Source of the DNA: Setaria digitata
Lineage: Eukaryota > Nematoda > Chromadorea > Rhabditida > Setariidae
Assembly (NCBI GenBank): GCA_003640385.1
Contig: RCAB01000493.1
Span: forward strand, 1 to 45,083
DNA length: 45,083 nt
Reading direction: 5' to 3'
Below the pieces are notes generated by a model. It was not told where the DNA came from. It saw only the letters and a program-made list of their open reading frames with translations, and made no database searches. The position numbers and the translations under genes are program-made. This document shows, one piece after another, positions 32,792 through 44,391 of the stretch. Each line of letters starts with the position of its first letter. Within the stretch, counting starts at the first letter, position 1.

Positions 32792-34903
32792 ATGACTCAA
32801 AAAATGGTTTCAGCTCGAAAGACAGGTTGTTACTTTATCATGTTTATCTCTAAGATTTTTTTTTTTTTTTTGTATTTCACAAAAATGGAGTAATTTAGGA
32901 GGATAAGAATGTATGCTAATTGATAAATTTCAGATGTAAGAAGTGAATTAGAAAGCATTGGAAGATGTTTGGAAGGAGAAGAATTGGTGAAAGCGTTGAT
33001 GGAACGAGTTTTGGCAACTGAGGAAGAAAAAGCTACCTTAGCAAATAAGGTGGAAGAGCTGTCGAAAATCCAGAAAATGGCTACGAGTCTTAGGAAACAA
33101 AATGAACTAGTAATAATTCTAGTTTATTTCTGACTTGTATATATTTCTCGAAGCAGTTTTCTGCCAGATCAGTTCGTTTCAGTGGTAATAAATTTTAGTT
33201 GATTTTGCTGCACTTACTTTGAATATGACCAGGAGAAAACAAAATACCTTAAATTATTGAGAAAGTATCTGTTATAGTTAACCAAAAAAGTGGAAACAGT
33301 TGAGGGAGTATTAATGAAGACCGAACTAGCAAAGTCGAAATTAGAAAACTTATGTCGAGAAATGCAAAAAGCACAGCGGAAAGCGCACGAGGAACACGTG
33401 GAGAAATTGCGTGAGCTGGAAAGAAATCGTAAGGATATGATTGAGCAATTCAAAGAGTCTGTAGCTGGAATTCAGGTAAGCAGTGTAATAGGTCATTGAT
33501 ATTTTTGCAAAGTTTCAGAGAGTATCAAAGTTGAGATGTTCGATTTTCTCGTAATTTGGCAAGAGAAATATGGTTGAAACAGTGATGTTTTAGTAAGATA
33601 TTTTCCTTTTTCTTCATAAAACTTACATTTGCTCTAGAAATCAATGGAATCGGGACGAGAAACTTCTGAAAAATTGACAAATGACAACGCAGTGTTGTCG
33701 GAAAAATTGAAAGTTTTGGCGCAAGAATATGAAAGTAGAGTCGCTGAGTTGTCGAAACAGTTTGCCGAAGTATGTTTGAAATAGATTCATCATTATTGTG
33801 AGTTTCTGTTTCATTTTCACTAGGAGTTAAGTTTTATAAATTGAGAAGTGAAAAATACTAATTTTTTGCATAATATTAATTCAAAGAAATAAAATTTTAA
33901 ATAGCCGCTGAAATACTGTCTTGTCACTGTCGATTTCTGTTGTAGAAGACAGAGTATTGTGAGAAGCTTACAGCGGCCCGGGATATGGAGGTGGAACTAT
34001 ATAAAACGAAGCTTCAGGCTGCCATATTGGATACACAGAAGTGCACACAAGAGAAATTACAGCTGCAAAACGAGGTTCTTTGCTTCCCTTCATCAGTAGC
34101 CCTTGTAGATCAGAGGGCTTACTTCACTGGTGAATGTTTCTAACTCGTGACAGTAATTCATGACTTGACTTCGAAACTACAGATTTACTTAGTTTTTCTG
34201 TTGTAGAATCATTTAATCTTTTAGTTCCTCACTTAGGTATCTCTTGCATTTGCGATAAGTATAGAAACGTATTTACTGTTACCAATTAATGACAGTAAGA
34301 AGCGGGTGAGAAGTTGTTTCAATATAATTTCCTCCTACCTTAACAAATTTTTCCAATATTCCTATTTTCAGCTGTTAGCGCGCGAACAAAAGGTGAAGGA
34401 AGTTCTAGAAGGAGAGAAAGCAATGCGTGAACAGATCGATAAGTATACGAAGAAATACAATGAACTTCATTTAAGTCTCAATAATTCAAATGAAACATTT
34501 GATAAATTCCGGCGTGAAATGGAACGAATGAATTCAAATGTTATTAAAGTGGAGAAGGATGCACGGAAATGGAAAGTGAAGTACGAAGAGACAGCTCAGT
34601 AAGTGTTTTCCATCGTAACTATTAGAGACGATTTCTTCAAGCAATTTTTTAAATTTCGAAGAAAGTCAAGATTGCTTGCTTATCTCTAAATGCATTCTAT
34701 GTAATTTTTATTCTGTGGTTGATTGAAGTGTGCATCAAGGTTTCTCTTATTCTGTCCTTCAGATTGATCATTTCAGAGCTTTGGCAGCTGCAACATTAAA
34801 AGTTAAGGAATGCGAAGATTTATGCGCTTTGAAAGATCGGCAACTGCAGCAACTTCAGAATTTATGTCGCACCTTGAAATCTCAAATTCCTAATAATCAA
34901 TGA
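32792..34903 (+). CDS. TXLN: taxilin-family coiled-coil protein
   Basis: Seven exons: 32792-32825, 32934-33109, 33278-33475, 33638-33769, 33946-34074, 34372-34598 and 34777-34903. Phases agree and give 340 residues, almost all predicted coiled coil. Family blocks seen in order are KLENLCREMQKAQRK (human taxilins have KLESLCRELQ), a block ending in LAQEYESR (RLKKLIEQYELR in human), REQIDKYTKKYNELHLSLNN followed by SNETFDKFRREMERM (LYTEKFEEFQNTL...FKQEMEKM in human), and the closing LQQLQNLCRTLKSQI (LEKLCRALQ in human). Taxilins bind syntaxins and the nascent-polypeptide-associated complex and act in membrane traffic. The protein is shorter than mammalian alpha-taxilin because the long N-terminal part is missing; it begins at MTQKMVSARK. 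Two donors (GTTGTT after 32825, GTTCTT after 34074) are weak but fixed by phase and homology. Confidence 0.9.
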
Positions 34904-36649
34904 TGTGCGTACAAAAATACTCATTTCCATGCCTTTTTCCTTTTCTGTACTTATCAAAATTATAGTCGAGGGCGCATCATGCCTATCCTTTATTTATCTA
35001 ATAAGTTGGAAAAATGAATTCAAGACCTGGGTAATGAAAACCTGTTACATTTCCTGCATCCGGTCTTTCAGAAGTCGCTGAGCTAGCTGACTTCTTCAAT
35101 CAGTCTTGCAATCCAAATAGCAATACTTATCTCTTGCCATTTATTCAGTGCTGTGCTCCTTTTAAAAAGCAATAGGTGCTACTTATTTTTCTAATATTTA
35201 TTCCACCCATGAAGTTTTCCAACTTCTTTGTTCGTATCGGTGATCAATAGTGAGCTTCTTTTCTTTGATATATCGTTCCTTCACTATCTCGCCATTATTA
35301 AGACTTGAATAGGGAGTATGAAATGCTGGAATGTTGTAGTACTTTGTGTAAATTATTCTGTTAAGCTTGTTTTGTGCCATAAATCGCTTTCCATTTAATC
35401 CTCAATCAGTAAAAACTCAATGAACTATTGCAAGAGAATGTAAGAATTTTAAAAGTCGCAATTTTCCTGGAAAGACAAATAAAGCAGTTGTTATTCCGAA
35501 TGACAAATTATCACTGGTAATCAATCCTCTTAATGAGTTTTATAATGTTGTTTAAAAAAAAAAAAAAAAAAAGAAAACTGCCAAATTCCCAATTAAATAT
35601 ACAGGGATTTCCGGAGACAGAAGTGGTATTCATGAGAAATAGGTGAAGAACGATGAATTTCTCTTTTAAAATATACTTGAATATGTGTATTCAGGTTATT
35701 AGGTTTATATAGAAATTATTATGAACTTTATATATATATATATCGAAAGTTCGTAATATTTATATGCGTGTATGTGGAATTTATTATGGCGAAATTAAAG
35801 GAAGTGGAAATTTTTCGATTCATATTATGAAACATGTTTTGTAAAAAAAAAGGAAGAATTCATCTAATGGAAAGGTGAAAAGTGGAAGGAACGGAGGAGG
35901 AACCGTTCAATTAATTTACTCTCTTCATTTTAACAGCCACATAAATTGGATGTTATTTAATTTTATGCATTGCTAAAAGGTCATTCTGGAAAACTGGAAA
36001 ATGATATTCGTTGGTGTTTCCTGTTTTCCTGCGTACTTCTCTTCCTGTTAAAGTTGTCATATGTTAGTTGTTGCTAAGAGAATATTTCCGGAATTCTTGT
36101 ATCAATTTCGATAAATGATATATTTTTCCCATCGCACCTGTATAAACTGTCTAGTTTGTTAATAATGTCTATTTAATATGAAATTTTTTTTTGATTAATT
36201 TATTTTCATCATTCATCTTTTGTAAAAGCAATAAAGCATTTCATTTGTGAATTGCTTCATTAGTTAATTAATATATGCTGTTTTATTTCACATTATATTC
36301 TGCTTGAAGATAAAAAATGTGAATGTGCTAATTATTTCGTGTAAGAACAAAAAAAAAAAAAAGAAAAGAAAAGAAAGGAAAAAATTGTGATAAGTCATAA
36401 TTTAACAAATGATAATTTGTTCAAGGAATTGTAAAAATTATTTATAAATATTTAATTTTTTATAATATTAGATAATGATGTCATTTAACATTTAACATTG
36501 GAACATTTTTATCATCATAAGTAAATTGATTGCATATTGTAACACTATTATAGAGTACATCAATGCATAGAAAGTTCATAGTCTTAATTCAACTTTACTA
36601 GTATTTATTAATAAACATAGATTTAAAGGTATTTCCAATATTACTATAA

Positions 36650-36718
36650 CGTTCTAGTACCACAAGCAACACATCTCTGTACTCTGAAGCTCTAGTACCA
36701 CAGGTAACACATCTCTGC
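36650..36718. repeat. short tandem direct repeat, unit about 38 bases
   Basis: The block TCTAGTACCACA followed by ACACATCTCTG occurs twice, starting near 36653 and 36691, with a few substitutions. It lies upstream of the SLC26 gene. Confidence 0.7.
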
Positions 36719-36765
36719 ATTTTGAGAAGATAGAACAGCTGCTATGTCTCAAGTATAAAGGAATA

Positions 36766-36796
36766 TGTGTGTGTGTGTGTGTGTCTGTCTGTCTAT
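36766..36796. repeat. (GT)n/(CTGT)n microsatellite
   Basis: About ten GT units are followed by CTGTCTGTCT. The antisense CACA translation produces a spurious Thr/His-rich ORF here. Confidence 0.85.
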
Positions 36797-36862
36797 GGGT
36801 GTTAGTGAGTAGATATTTGTTTTGCTGTTGTGGATGAAAGCCTAGCATATAAGCGTCTACCC

Positions 36863-39800
36863 ATGCAGTGTAGAAATTTGCTTGAGTGAGCGAATGCTTT
36901 TAGCTTTTGTTATATTTCATCTGTGATAGCTTATCGGTCACCATCGGCTATTATCTTTCCATTTCATTTCTTATATAACATTTAAATTTCCCTTCCAAAA
37001 ACATGATTTTACTGTAGTATTCGATTTGAAATTGCTTTCAGATCACTGGAAAATGAATACTGCCAGTTAGAAGGATGCAACTTTCATGAACTGATAAGCA
37101 GCTTATCACTGGAAAATATCACAGAGATGATAATGGAGAAGCAAATGAATTTCAGAATAAAAAGAGCTATCCTAAATCAGGTTTAAATAAAATCTTTGCC
37201 TTTTTTTTTTTTTTTTCTCTCTCTCTCTCTCTCTCTTTTCCTTTGAATTATCCTTATTTTGGCCACAGATTAGCTCTATATCGGAATTGTTTTCGGAAGT
37301 GTATTCGGTTTGTTGCAGGAGGAATTTGATTTGCAGTATGGATATGCTGAACGAAATGTAAATTTGAAAAAATTATTAAGAAAGAAGGCAAATAGTTACA
37401 CTTATGATGGATACTTGCTAGATCGGATCAAACAGTTTTTTCCTATGTTGCAATGGCTTCCCAGTGTTAGCAAATCAGATCTTATCAATGATATCGTTGC
37501 TGGTATTACAGTTGGAATACTATGTGTACCTCAAGGTTATCCATTCTTTATGCTTGTCTATAAGATGTTTTTTTACTTTTTTAATTTAGGAAATGAGTGA
37601 TATCTTAAAATACTAAAAACGACATTCATGTGGAATTTTTCGGAAAAAAAAAAACTCATGATGGTAAGGTGTTATTATTTCCGGTTTATCTCCTTTTGTC
37701 ATCGGATTGGATATTTTTTGAGTTGTGATGAAATATTCTNTGGAATTTTTCGGGGAAAAAAAAAACTCATGATGCTAAGGTGTTATTATTTCTGGCTTAT
37801 CTCCTTTTGTCATCGGATTAGATATTTTTTGAGTTGTGATGAAATATTCTTGATGTACTTTTGTAACAGAACTTAAATTTACATAATCATATGTAAATAT
37901 ATAAGTCAGTTGTTTTAAACAGAGCAAAAAGTTGTTTTTTTTTTTTTTGAAAAATAATGAATAAAAAAGTCTTTTTAAAATCTCCCTTTTAAATTTTGGA
38001 AAGATGACAGTAGTACCTTCTCGAGTTATTTATCTTTTAATTAGCTGAGTTCAATATTCCTTTCCTTTATTCCTTTTTCTTACATTTGTATTCCAAAAAA
38101 AAAAAAAAAAAGAAAATCTCACTTTGGTGTTTTAATAGAATTGTTAACAAATAGTAATGTGGATATTTCATCGTATATTTGTCTCTCAGTAATGTGTTTT
38201 AATTGAAATGATTGTAAAGAATACATACGAAGAATTAAATGATTCTGGAAAGAAAGAGGAATGATATATTAGAAAGTTTGTGCTTTTGTTTGTTTTTTGC
38301 ATTAAGTATTAATAATGATCGGTTGTCTGACAATAGCACTGTTTCCTCGGTAAGATGGAAGGAAAAATTTTTTTTAAGCTATGGCATACGCTGAGTTAGC
38401 AAATGTGAATGCTGTAATCGGCTTATATACATCGCTCTTTCCGACACTGGTTTATGTCCTATTCGGTACTTCAAAGCATATCAATCTTGGTAAGGAGGCT
38501 ATTTACCTTAAGTGATATGTTTGCAGATAGATATTACGCTAATTAGCTTCATTTTTTCTTTTTTTTTTTTTTTTTTTTTTTTAGAATCTAGTTGACGAAA
38601 TGATTTGTGTAGTTTTTCATCGCAATATAGATTATTGAAGGAAAATCCGTTTGAAATTTTTTTTGTAAAGTAATGCTGCAATTTTTTAAAATCATTTTGA
38701 TAATGGTTGCAGGTATGTTTGCGGTTGCAGCTCTGATGACAGGAAATGCCCTGGAACGCAGGATTCAGAGCACATTTTCCAATGCCACTGAAGTACAAAA
38801 TTCACAAATGATGGATGACGATTTACCTGTTCGACTGATGGCCACCTTAACGTTTACTGTCGGTTCCGTTATGGTAGAATACATTTTCATCTTTCCAGTA
38901 GTTTGTAATTTTATCTGATCATTTCAAATTTTATCCTTTACGATGATAATATTGTTAAATGCAAACATAGGTAAAAATAATGTTAAGTTCTTTTGATTAA
39001 TTAATTATTAATCGATTAATTAGTTTTGGCTTCTGAAGCGACTAAACCAAGAAAAATTTTTTTTTTTTTTTTTGAGAAAAGGCACATTTTATATTACGAG
39101 GTGTGATTTTCAGCAGATTTTGTCTTTTACAAGTATAGTGGAGACAAATGAGGATTGATTTGAAATATAATGTGGATAAAATATTTAGCTTAAAAATAAA
39201 AAATTTCCTAAATTTTTGACCAAGATTAAACTTTTCAGGCAATTTTCGCCATTCTTCAGTTACATTTTGTTACTGTTTATCTGGCTGATCCAGTAGTTGG
39301 TGGTTTTACAACAGGAGCAGCATGTCATGTATTTGCATCACAAATGCCGAAATTAATTGGCGTTCAGATACCTGCAAGATATGGTCCACTTGGCCTTCTG
39401 AAACTGCCATATGTAAGCATTCTGCCGAAAAAATCTCTAATCTAACACTTGTAACATTCATTCAGCAAGAGTATTTTCAGTTACAAATGACTTCAGGATA
39501 ACTTGGGGGGAAATTTTCAGTTTTTATTTGATTTTATGGTGTTATTGAAAGAAGCGAATTTATGCGTGGTAACCATATCAGTGGTATCAATTGTTATATT
39601 GATGCTTGGGAAGTATGTTTTAAATCCACCAATACAACGAAGGATTCGATTTCCAGTGCCATTTGAACTTCTTGTGGTCGGTAATCCTAACACTTTCATG
39701 CTGCTTAATTTCTCCACCAGTTAAGCCTTTAAGCCTGCACTATCAAATTTCGTAGTAATTTATTCTAAAAAAAAAAAATTGTAATTAAGTTTTTTAAGAA

Positions 39801-42800
39801 ATTTTATTAAGTTTTCAAATTTTCACCCCCTTAAACCACTGTACTTAGCCCAGTCATTGCTCCACATATTTGTGTAGCGCTTTAGACTTATTAAATTTTT
39901 TTTTGATGCAAATGGTTTAGATGATTGCCGGCACTTTGGTAACTTACCAACTGGAATTGAACGTGAAACATCGGATTGGTATTGTTGGATTCATACCATC
40001 TAGGTTGATATTTCATATCTCTTCCGAATGATCTTTCACTATATATTGGATTTTTGATTACTGGTGCTGAAAAGAGCAATTTTGTTCTTGCTAGAAAGAT
40101 AATTCCTTGCTTCGATACTTCCTTATTTATGTACCAGCCAATTTTATTCTACTGGAAAATTATTTTACTGTCGGACACATAGTTGCATTGTACAGAAATC
40201 AAAAAATTGAATTAGCCATTCAGTTGTAGATTAAATTTTTATTCTCTAGCTTGTAGGGTCAGGACAGAAATTCATATGATGTATGGCAAATCAACTGTCA
40301 ATGATTTAATTGTTCTGGGAAAGGCATATTCTTAGTTACAGGTTAAAATAAGTTTTCCAGGTTACCAGTGCCTATACTACCGGAATTTAGCCACATTGTT
40401 CCATTTATTTTGGATGCTATAGTAATCGCCATAGTTATTTATTCGGTAACAGTATCTGTAGGAAAAGTGTTTGCAAAAAAGCACGGTTATCATATCGATC
40501 CTAGTCAGGTAAAGTGTAAAATTCTTCTTCAGCTTCCTATTTATGCCCCTTCCGCTATTAGCAATAACTAGAGTCAAGAATTAATGTTGCAGTATACTTT
40601 ATGCTATCAAAATAATCATTTAAAATCATTTCTGAGTTTTAAATTATGTTGTATTAAGTAGCAAACTTTTTTAATGTGCTGATTTAGTTAATTGAACAAA
40701 TAAATAGTTCATTTTAACTGTCATTAAATATTTTCAGGAACTGAAATCGATGGCTTTATGTCAGTTTGTAGGTAGTTTTTTGAGCTGTCATCCTGCAAGT
40801 GGAAGTCTTTCACGTGCTCTTGTGAATTCAGAAATGGGTGCCACTTCTGAGGTTAGACCTTTTTTCATTTTGTTCATCTCTTTCTTTTCTAGCATTATCT
40901 CCCGGAAATGCGTCACCCCTCTTCTCGTAGGGAAGTGAATTGAAAAGTGTTCGAGATTTTCCTGGTAATTAATACTAAATTGGTTTTCATGAAGTCTCTT
41001 CGAACTATTTAGCGTCCTAAACACTTTACAAAAAATAGTGTTATAGCTTTCAAGCGCTGTAGCTGCATTCGTGGTGTTACTGGTCATTTTGCTAATTGGT
41101 CCGACGCTCTACTATCTTCCGTCTGTAAGAAATTATCCGGTTTCGAAGCTGCCATTATTTTTCAATTGCCAAAAATTTCGCCATTATTTTTTGATAAATA
41201 ATTATTTCAAATAATTAAATTTCAGTTCTTCAGTAACTGTCGTTCATTATTAGTTGCTTGGCTCATTTAATTTACTGCTTTGTTTTCAGTGCGTTTTAGC
41301 ATCAGTAATAGTGGTAGCACTGCAGGGTATGTTTTTGAGAACTAGTGAAGTCGTTCAGTATTGGCAAGTATCGAAAATTGATCTGGTTAGTGAATTGTAA
41401 TTTTTTACAGTCATTAGTGAGATCAGTAACACTTTCTAACTGATAATATAGTAGTGATACCGTAATATTATTGGCATAATAATGTTCAAAAAAATGTTTC
41501 ATCGCTGAGTCAACTTGGCTGGAAATATATCAGTTGCTTTTCAGTTTATTTGGTTAGTTAGTTTTCTGGGCACATTTCTGTGGAATGTAAGTGAAGGACT
41601 TGCAGTTGCTATAGTGTTCGCTCTTATCACTGTTATCATTCGCACTCAGTGGTTGGTGATACATCTATATTTGTCATTCGTTAAATTTGATATTCCATAT
41701 TTCTTAACTTTTTTAATGTCTTAAATAATGGCATATTCGAATAGTCAAATATTCCATTTTTATTTTTTTTTTATTTTTATTTTTTTTTTAGCAAATTTGT
41801 CTTGTTCTTAATGAAGTATTATTTTTGTTGCAATTCTGGGTGAAGCTTGGCAAGTATTTCAGGCCAAAAGCTGTGGTACTTGGTGGTATGAAGGATAGTG
41901 AATTATACAAAGATATTCATCGTTATAGGTAAGTTAGACTATTTCTTTTTTGTTTGACTTCATCTTTCAAACATTTTCAAGCGCACAGTAAAGTAATCTG
42001 AGCAATAGGAGATAAGGAATGTAAATGGAGTGGGAATGGATTCATCTGTGTTATCACTGTTTATCACAAGATTCTAAAGATCTTTATTGCTTAAGATATG
42101 GCTGATTGCCTTCTCAGGTGATTCTAAAAAATCACAAATTACTTACGAGGTACAGTGATTTAAGTACATTTTAATGATTTGCATGTTAGTGTATTAAGTT
42201 ATATAGCACTGATATAGTATGGTTTTAGTGCGTCAGTGGTTTCACCTTGCATAGCAGTTTATCGTTATGATGCACCTTTGCTTTTTCTGAACAGTGATTC
42301 ATTTATAAATAAAGCTATTAGCATTATCGATGAGAAACTGGTTTGTTTTCTCTTTATCAAATGATTCTTTGTTATTAATTGGTAGAAAAATATCAGCTGA
42401 TGAAAGAATATTAATGAATTTGAGGCCAAAAAAAAAAAAAAAAATGAAAAAATAAGCTCTCTTCGTGGTATCCATCTAATTTTGCGACGAATATTGATAT
42501 TCTGATAAATTTTTCTGACTCAATTTCCAATTTTATTTATTCGAAAGCAAAAGTAAAAACTTGTAGAAATTGTTAACTGAAATGGATCGGCTTTACTTAA
42601 TCATTGATGCTTCCGGATTCACCTTCATCGACTTTACCGGGGTTGAAAGTTTGAAGAATATGTCACATGAGTTGAAAACTCGCAATGTCGAAATGTTTAT
42701 TGCAGCTTCCAAAGGTAACATCAGTTTTTATGATTATCTGCCCTCCCAAAAATGGTGTAAAAATACAAAAATAGATGATGAACTGATGAAGAGTGGTAAT

Positions 42801-42979
42801 GAATTGAATTTTTAGCAGCAGCTCGGATACTGTTTGCGAAGTGTAACATTTATAAGGTAATTCCATCCAATCATTTCTTTCCATCTGTTCATGATGCAGT
42901 ATTGTTCGCCAATTCCGAATTGAATAAACAAAAGAGCACTATAAGAAGACAAAATCTAATCAACAATTCACCTAAATAA
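36863..42979 (+). CDS. SLC26/SulP anion transporter with STAS domain
   Basis: Seventeen exons: 36863-36885, 37042-37180, 37319-37535, 38379-38489, 38713-38873, 39239-39412, 39521-39676, 39921-40003, 40361-40508, 40738-40851, 41047-41124, 41290-41385, 41545-41651, 41863-41928, 42229-42340, 42567-42714 and 42816-42979. All phases agree; 698 residues, the usual family size. Family blocks in order: DIVAGITVGILCVPQAMAYA then GLYTSLFPTLVYVLFGTSKH (transport-domain start); VGGFTTGAACHVFASQMPKL; FPVPFELLV; LCQFVGSFLSCHPASGSLSR then ALVNSEMGATSE; EVVQYWQVSKIDL; and RTQWPKAVVLG. The cytosolic STAS domain (about 563-695) carries LYLIIDASGFTFIDFTGVES. SLC26 proteins exchange sulfate, chloride, bicarbonate, oxalate or iodide across membranes; the substrate cannot be told here. 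C. elegans members are called sulp. The first exon (MQCRNLL) was chosen because it is the nearest ATG with a phase-2 GTGAGC donor; it is the least certain part. The donor after 39676 (GTCGGT) is unusual but needed to keep the family sequence. Confidence 0.93.
37631..37850. repeat. direct duplication around single N (contig join)
   Basis: Bases 37631-37739 and 37741-37850 match except for several substitutions (GATGGTAAGG versus GATGCTAAGG, TTCCGG versus TTCTGG, GATTGG versus GATTAG) and one length change. The N is at 37740, in the third intron of the SLC26 gene. The differences suggest two haplotypes. Confidence 0.85.
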
Positions 42980-43028
42980 AAGAGGGAAATTTTGTAATAT
43001 TATTATTTTTTATTTTCCAACTGTTCAA

Positions 43029-43247
43029 ATTGTTATCTTATGAAATATTTCTTGAAGAGCATGTTTTAAAATTTAAATTAATGACAATATTTCAATTGTT
43101 GATAACTGGAATGTGGCTTCGTGACGCTTAGAAGTGANATTGTTATCTTATGAAATATTTCTTGAAGAGCATGTTTTAAAATTTAAATTAATAACAATAT
43201 TTCAATTGTTGATAACTGGAATGTGGCTTCGTGACGCTTAGAAGTGA
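43029..43247. repeat. direct duplication around single N (contig join)
   Basis: A 109-base segment (43029-43137) recurs at 43139-43247, separated by an N at 43138. Only one base differs (TAATGACAAT versus TAATAACAAT). Confidence 0.9.
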
Positions 43248-43321
43248 TACTGTTTTATATCATTATCCGTTCAGGGTCTATTACTGGAACCTTTTAGTTG
43301 ATGTATTTCAGATCACGCAAG

Positions 43322-43423
43322 ATGAAAATGCTTATTTTATATATAGGTTATGTTCTTTCAGCTGTTGTTCTTTCTTTCATGAACTTCTTAACTTTCCCTC
43401 CCACAATTCAGCTATTTTTTTGA
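43322..43423 (+). CDS. possible first exon with signal-peptide-like start
   Basis: An ATG lies ten bases after a TATTTCAG acceptor and opens 33 codons starting MKMLILYIGYVLSAVVLSFM before a TGA at 43421-43423. The hydrophobic start suits a signal peptide. A donor inside the stretch (for example GTTATG after 43346) could lead to later exons, but none was tied to it. It may be chance. Confidence 0.25.
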   Translation: MKMLILYIGYVLSAVVLSFMNFLTFPPTIQLFF

Positions 43424-44331
43424 CCTTTATTTCACATCTTCACTTTGTTATACTAATATAGGACCACATTTGTTTCTAATTTTAAATTTGAATTTAACTT
43501 AATGTAATAGAATGTAGGCGTAAGAGATGGTAAGAGACATATTATCGTGTAACTTCATCAATCGTTATCTTTTTTGTTTGAGCTATTTTTCCTTCCTACA
43601 AATACTATCTTTTTGAGGAAAATTTGTGAGAAACATTTCAGTGTATTCCTTTCAACTAGTCTACTAACTGGGAAAAGTTTTAAGAATATCTGCTTGTTAC
43701 ATATTCTATTACTGTGAAATGTAAGTATGTTACTAGTTGATTTTAATAATTTTATGACAGCTTGTGAAATTTCTGTCTACTATTTATATACTGTAAAGTG
43801 TATAAAATGTTTGGTAGTATCTAAAATATTTAGTGCCATTTCTGCCTTATCGCTTAATAACTTAAATATTACTCTTTGCTGGGTTAATCGAGCAGTGTCA
43901 TTTTCTAAAACAATACTGAAGAAGCTGAATCTTGGCATCCGAGAAATGTCTCCGCTATATTCAACTTCAATATTTGTGACATTAACTTTCTTTATCATTA
44001 ATTTTATAAACCATCCGAAAGTAACGGAAATATTTCCAGTGCAAAATTGATGGTCATAATTAATTGGTAAGGATGAAGATAAGGACATAAATCATAAATC
44101 CGTAGAGCTAATAGTTTTTCACATATTCCAGTTTCAACTTTGATCTGGAAATCAATTTTCTACAGGAACGCTCAAGAATACATGTTAACTTCTATCAAAT
44201 ACACAATTTTCGTTATTCGGATTGATTAGGTTTTGCTTGAAATGGTATATGGTAAAGTATATAAACGAGAATTCTCTTCTAAAATTTCCCCTTCATTTTC
44301 CATCCGGAAAATTTCTTCATTGTCCGAATAG

Positions 44332-44391
44332 TATGGAATACCGGAGCTCTACGGATTTATGCCATTGCGTCCAGTTTTGCTCATATATTTG
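44332..44391 (+). CDS. possible exon of an unrecognised gene near the window end
   Basis: Sixty bases lie between an ATAG acceptor and a strong GTAAGT donor, with GC content above the surroundings. All three frames are open (one reads YGIPELYGFMPLRPVLLIYL, another WNTGALRIYAIASSFAHIF), so the frame cannot be fixed. An acceptor at 44448-44453 (CTAAGCAG) would provide the next exon, where each frame soon meets a stop or reads into an open stretch to 44766. No family was recognised. Confidence 0.3.

Larger units (their letters stand above)
34904..36862. other. intergenic region
   Basis: No exon was recognised. AATAAA at 35478-35483 is one candidate polyadenylation signal for the taxilin gene. 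The region 35570-36640 is AT-rich. A short direct repeat and a GT microsatellite near 36650-36796 are listed separately. The 3' end should hold the SLC26 promoter. Confidence 0.5.

Noticed and set aside
36654..36848. Thr/His-rich minus-strand ORF
   Set aside because: It is the translation of the GT microsatellite and a short direct repeat.
37628..37876. 82-codon ORF running through the N at 37740
   Set aside because: It lies in an SLC26 intron and its repeated halves are the contig-join duplicate.
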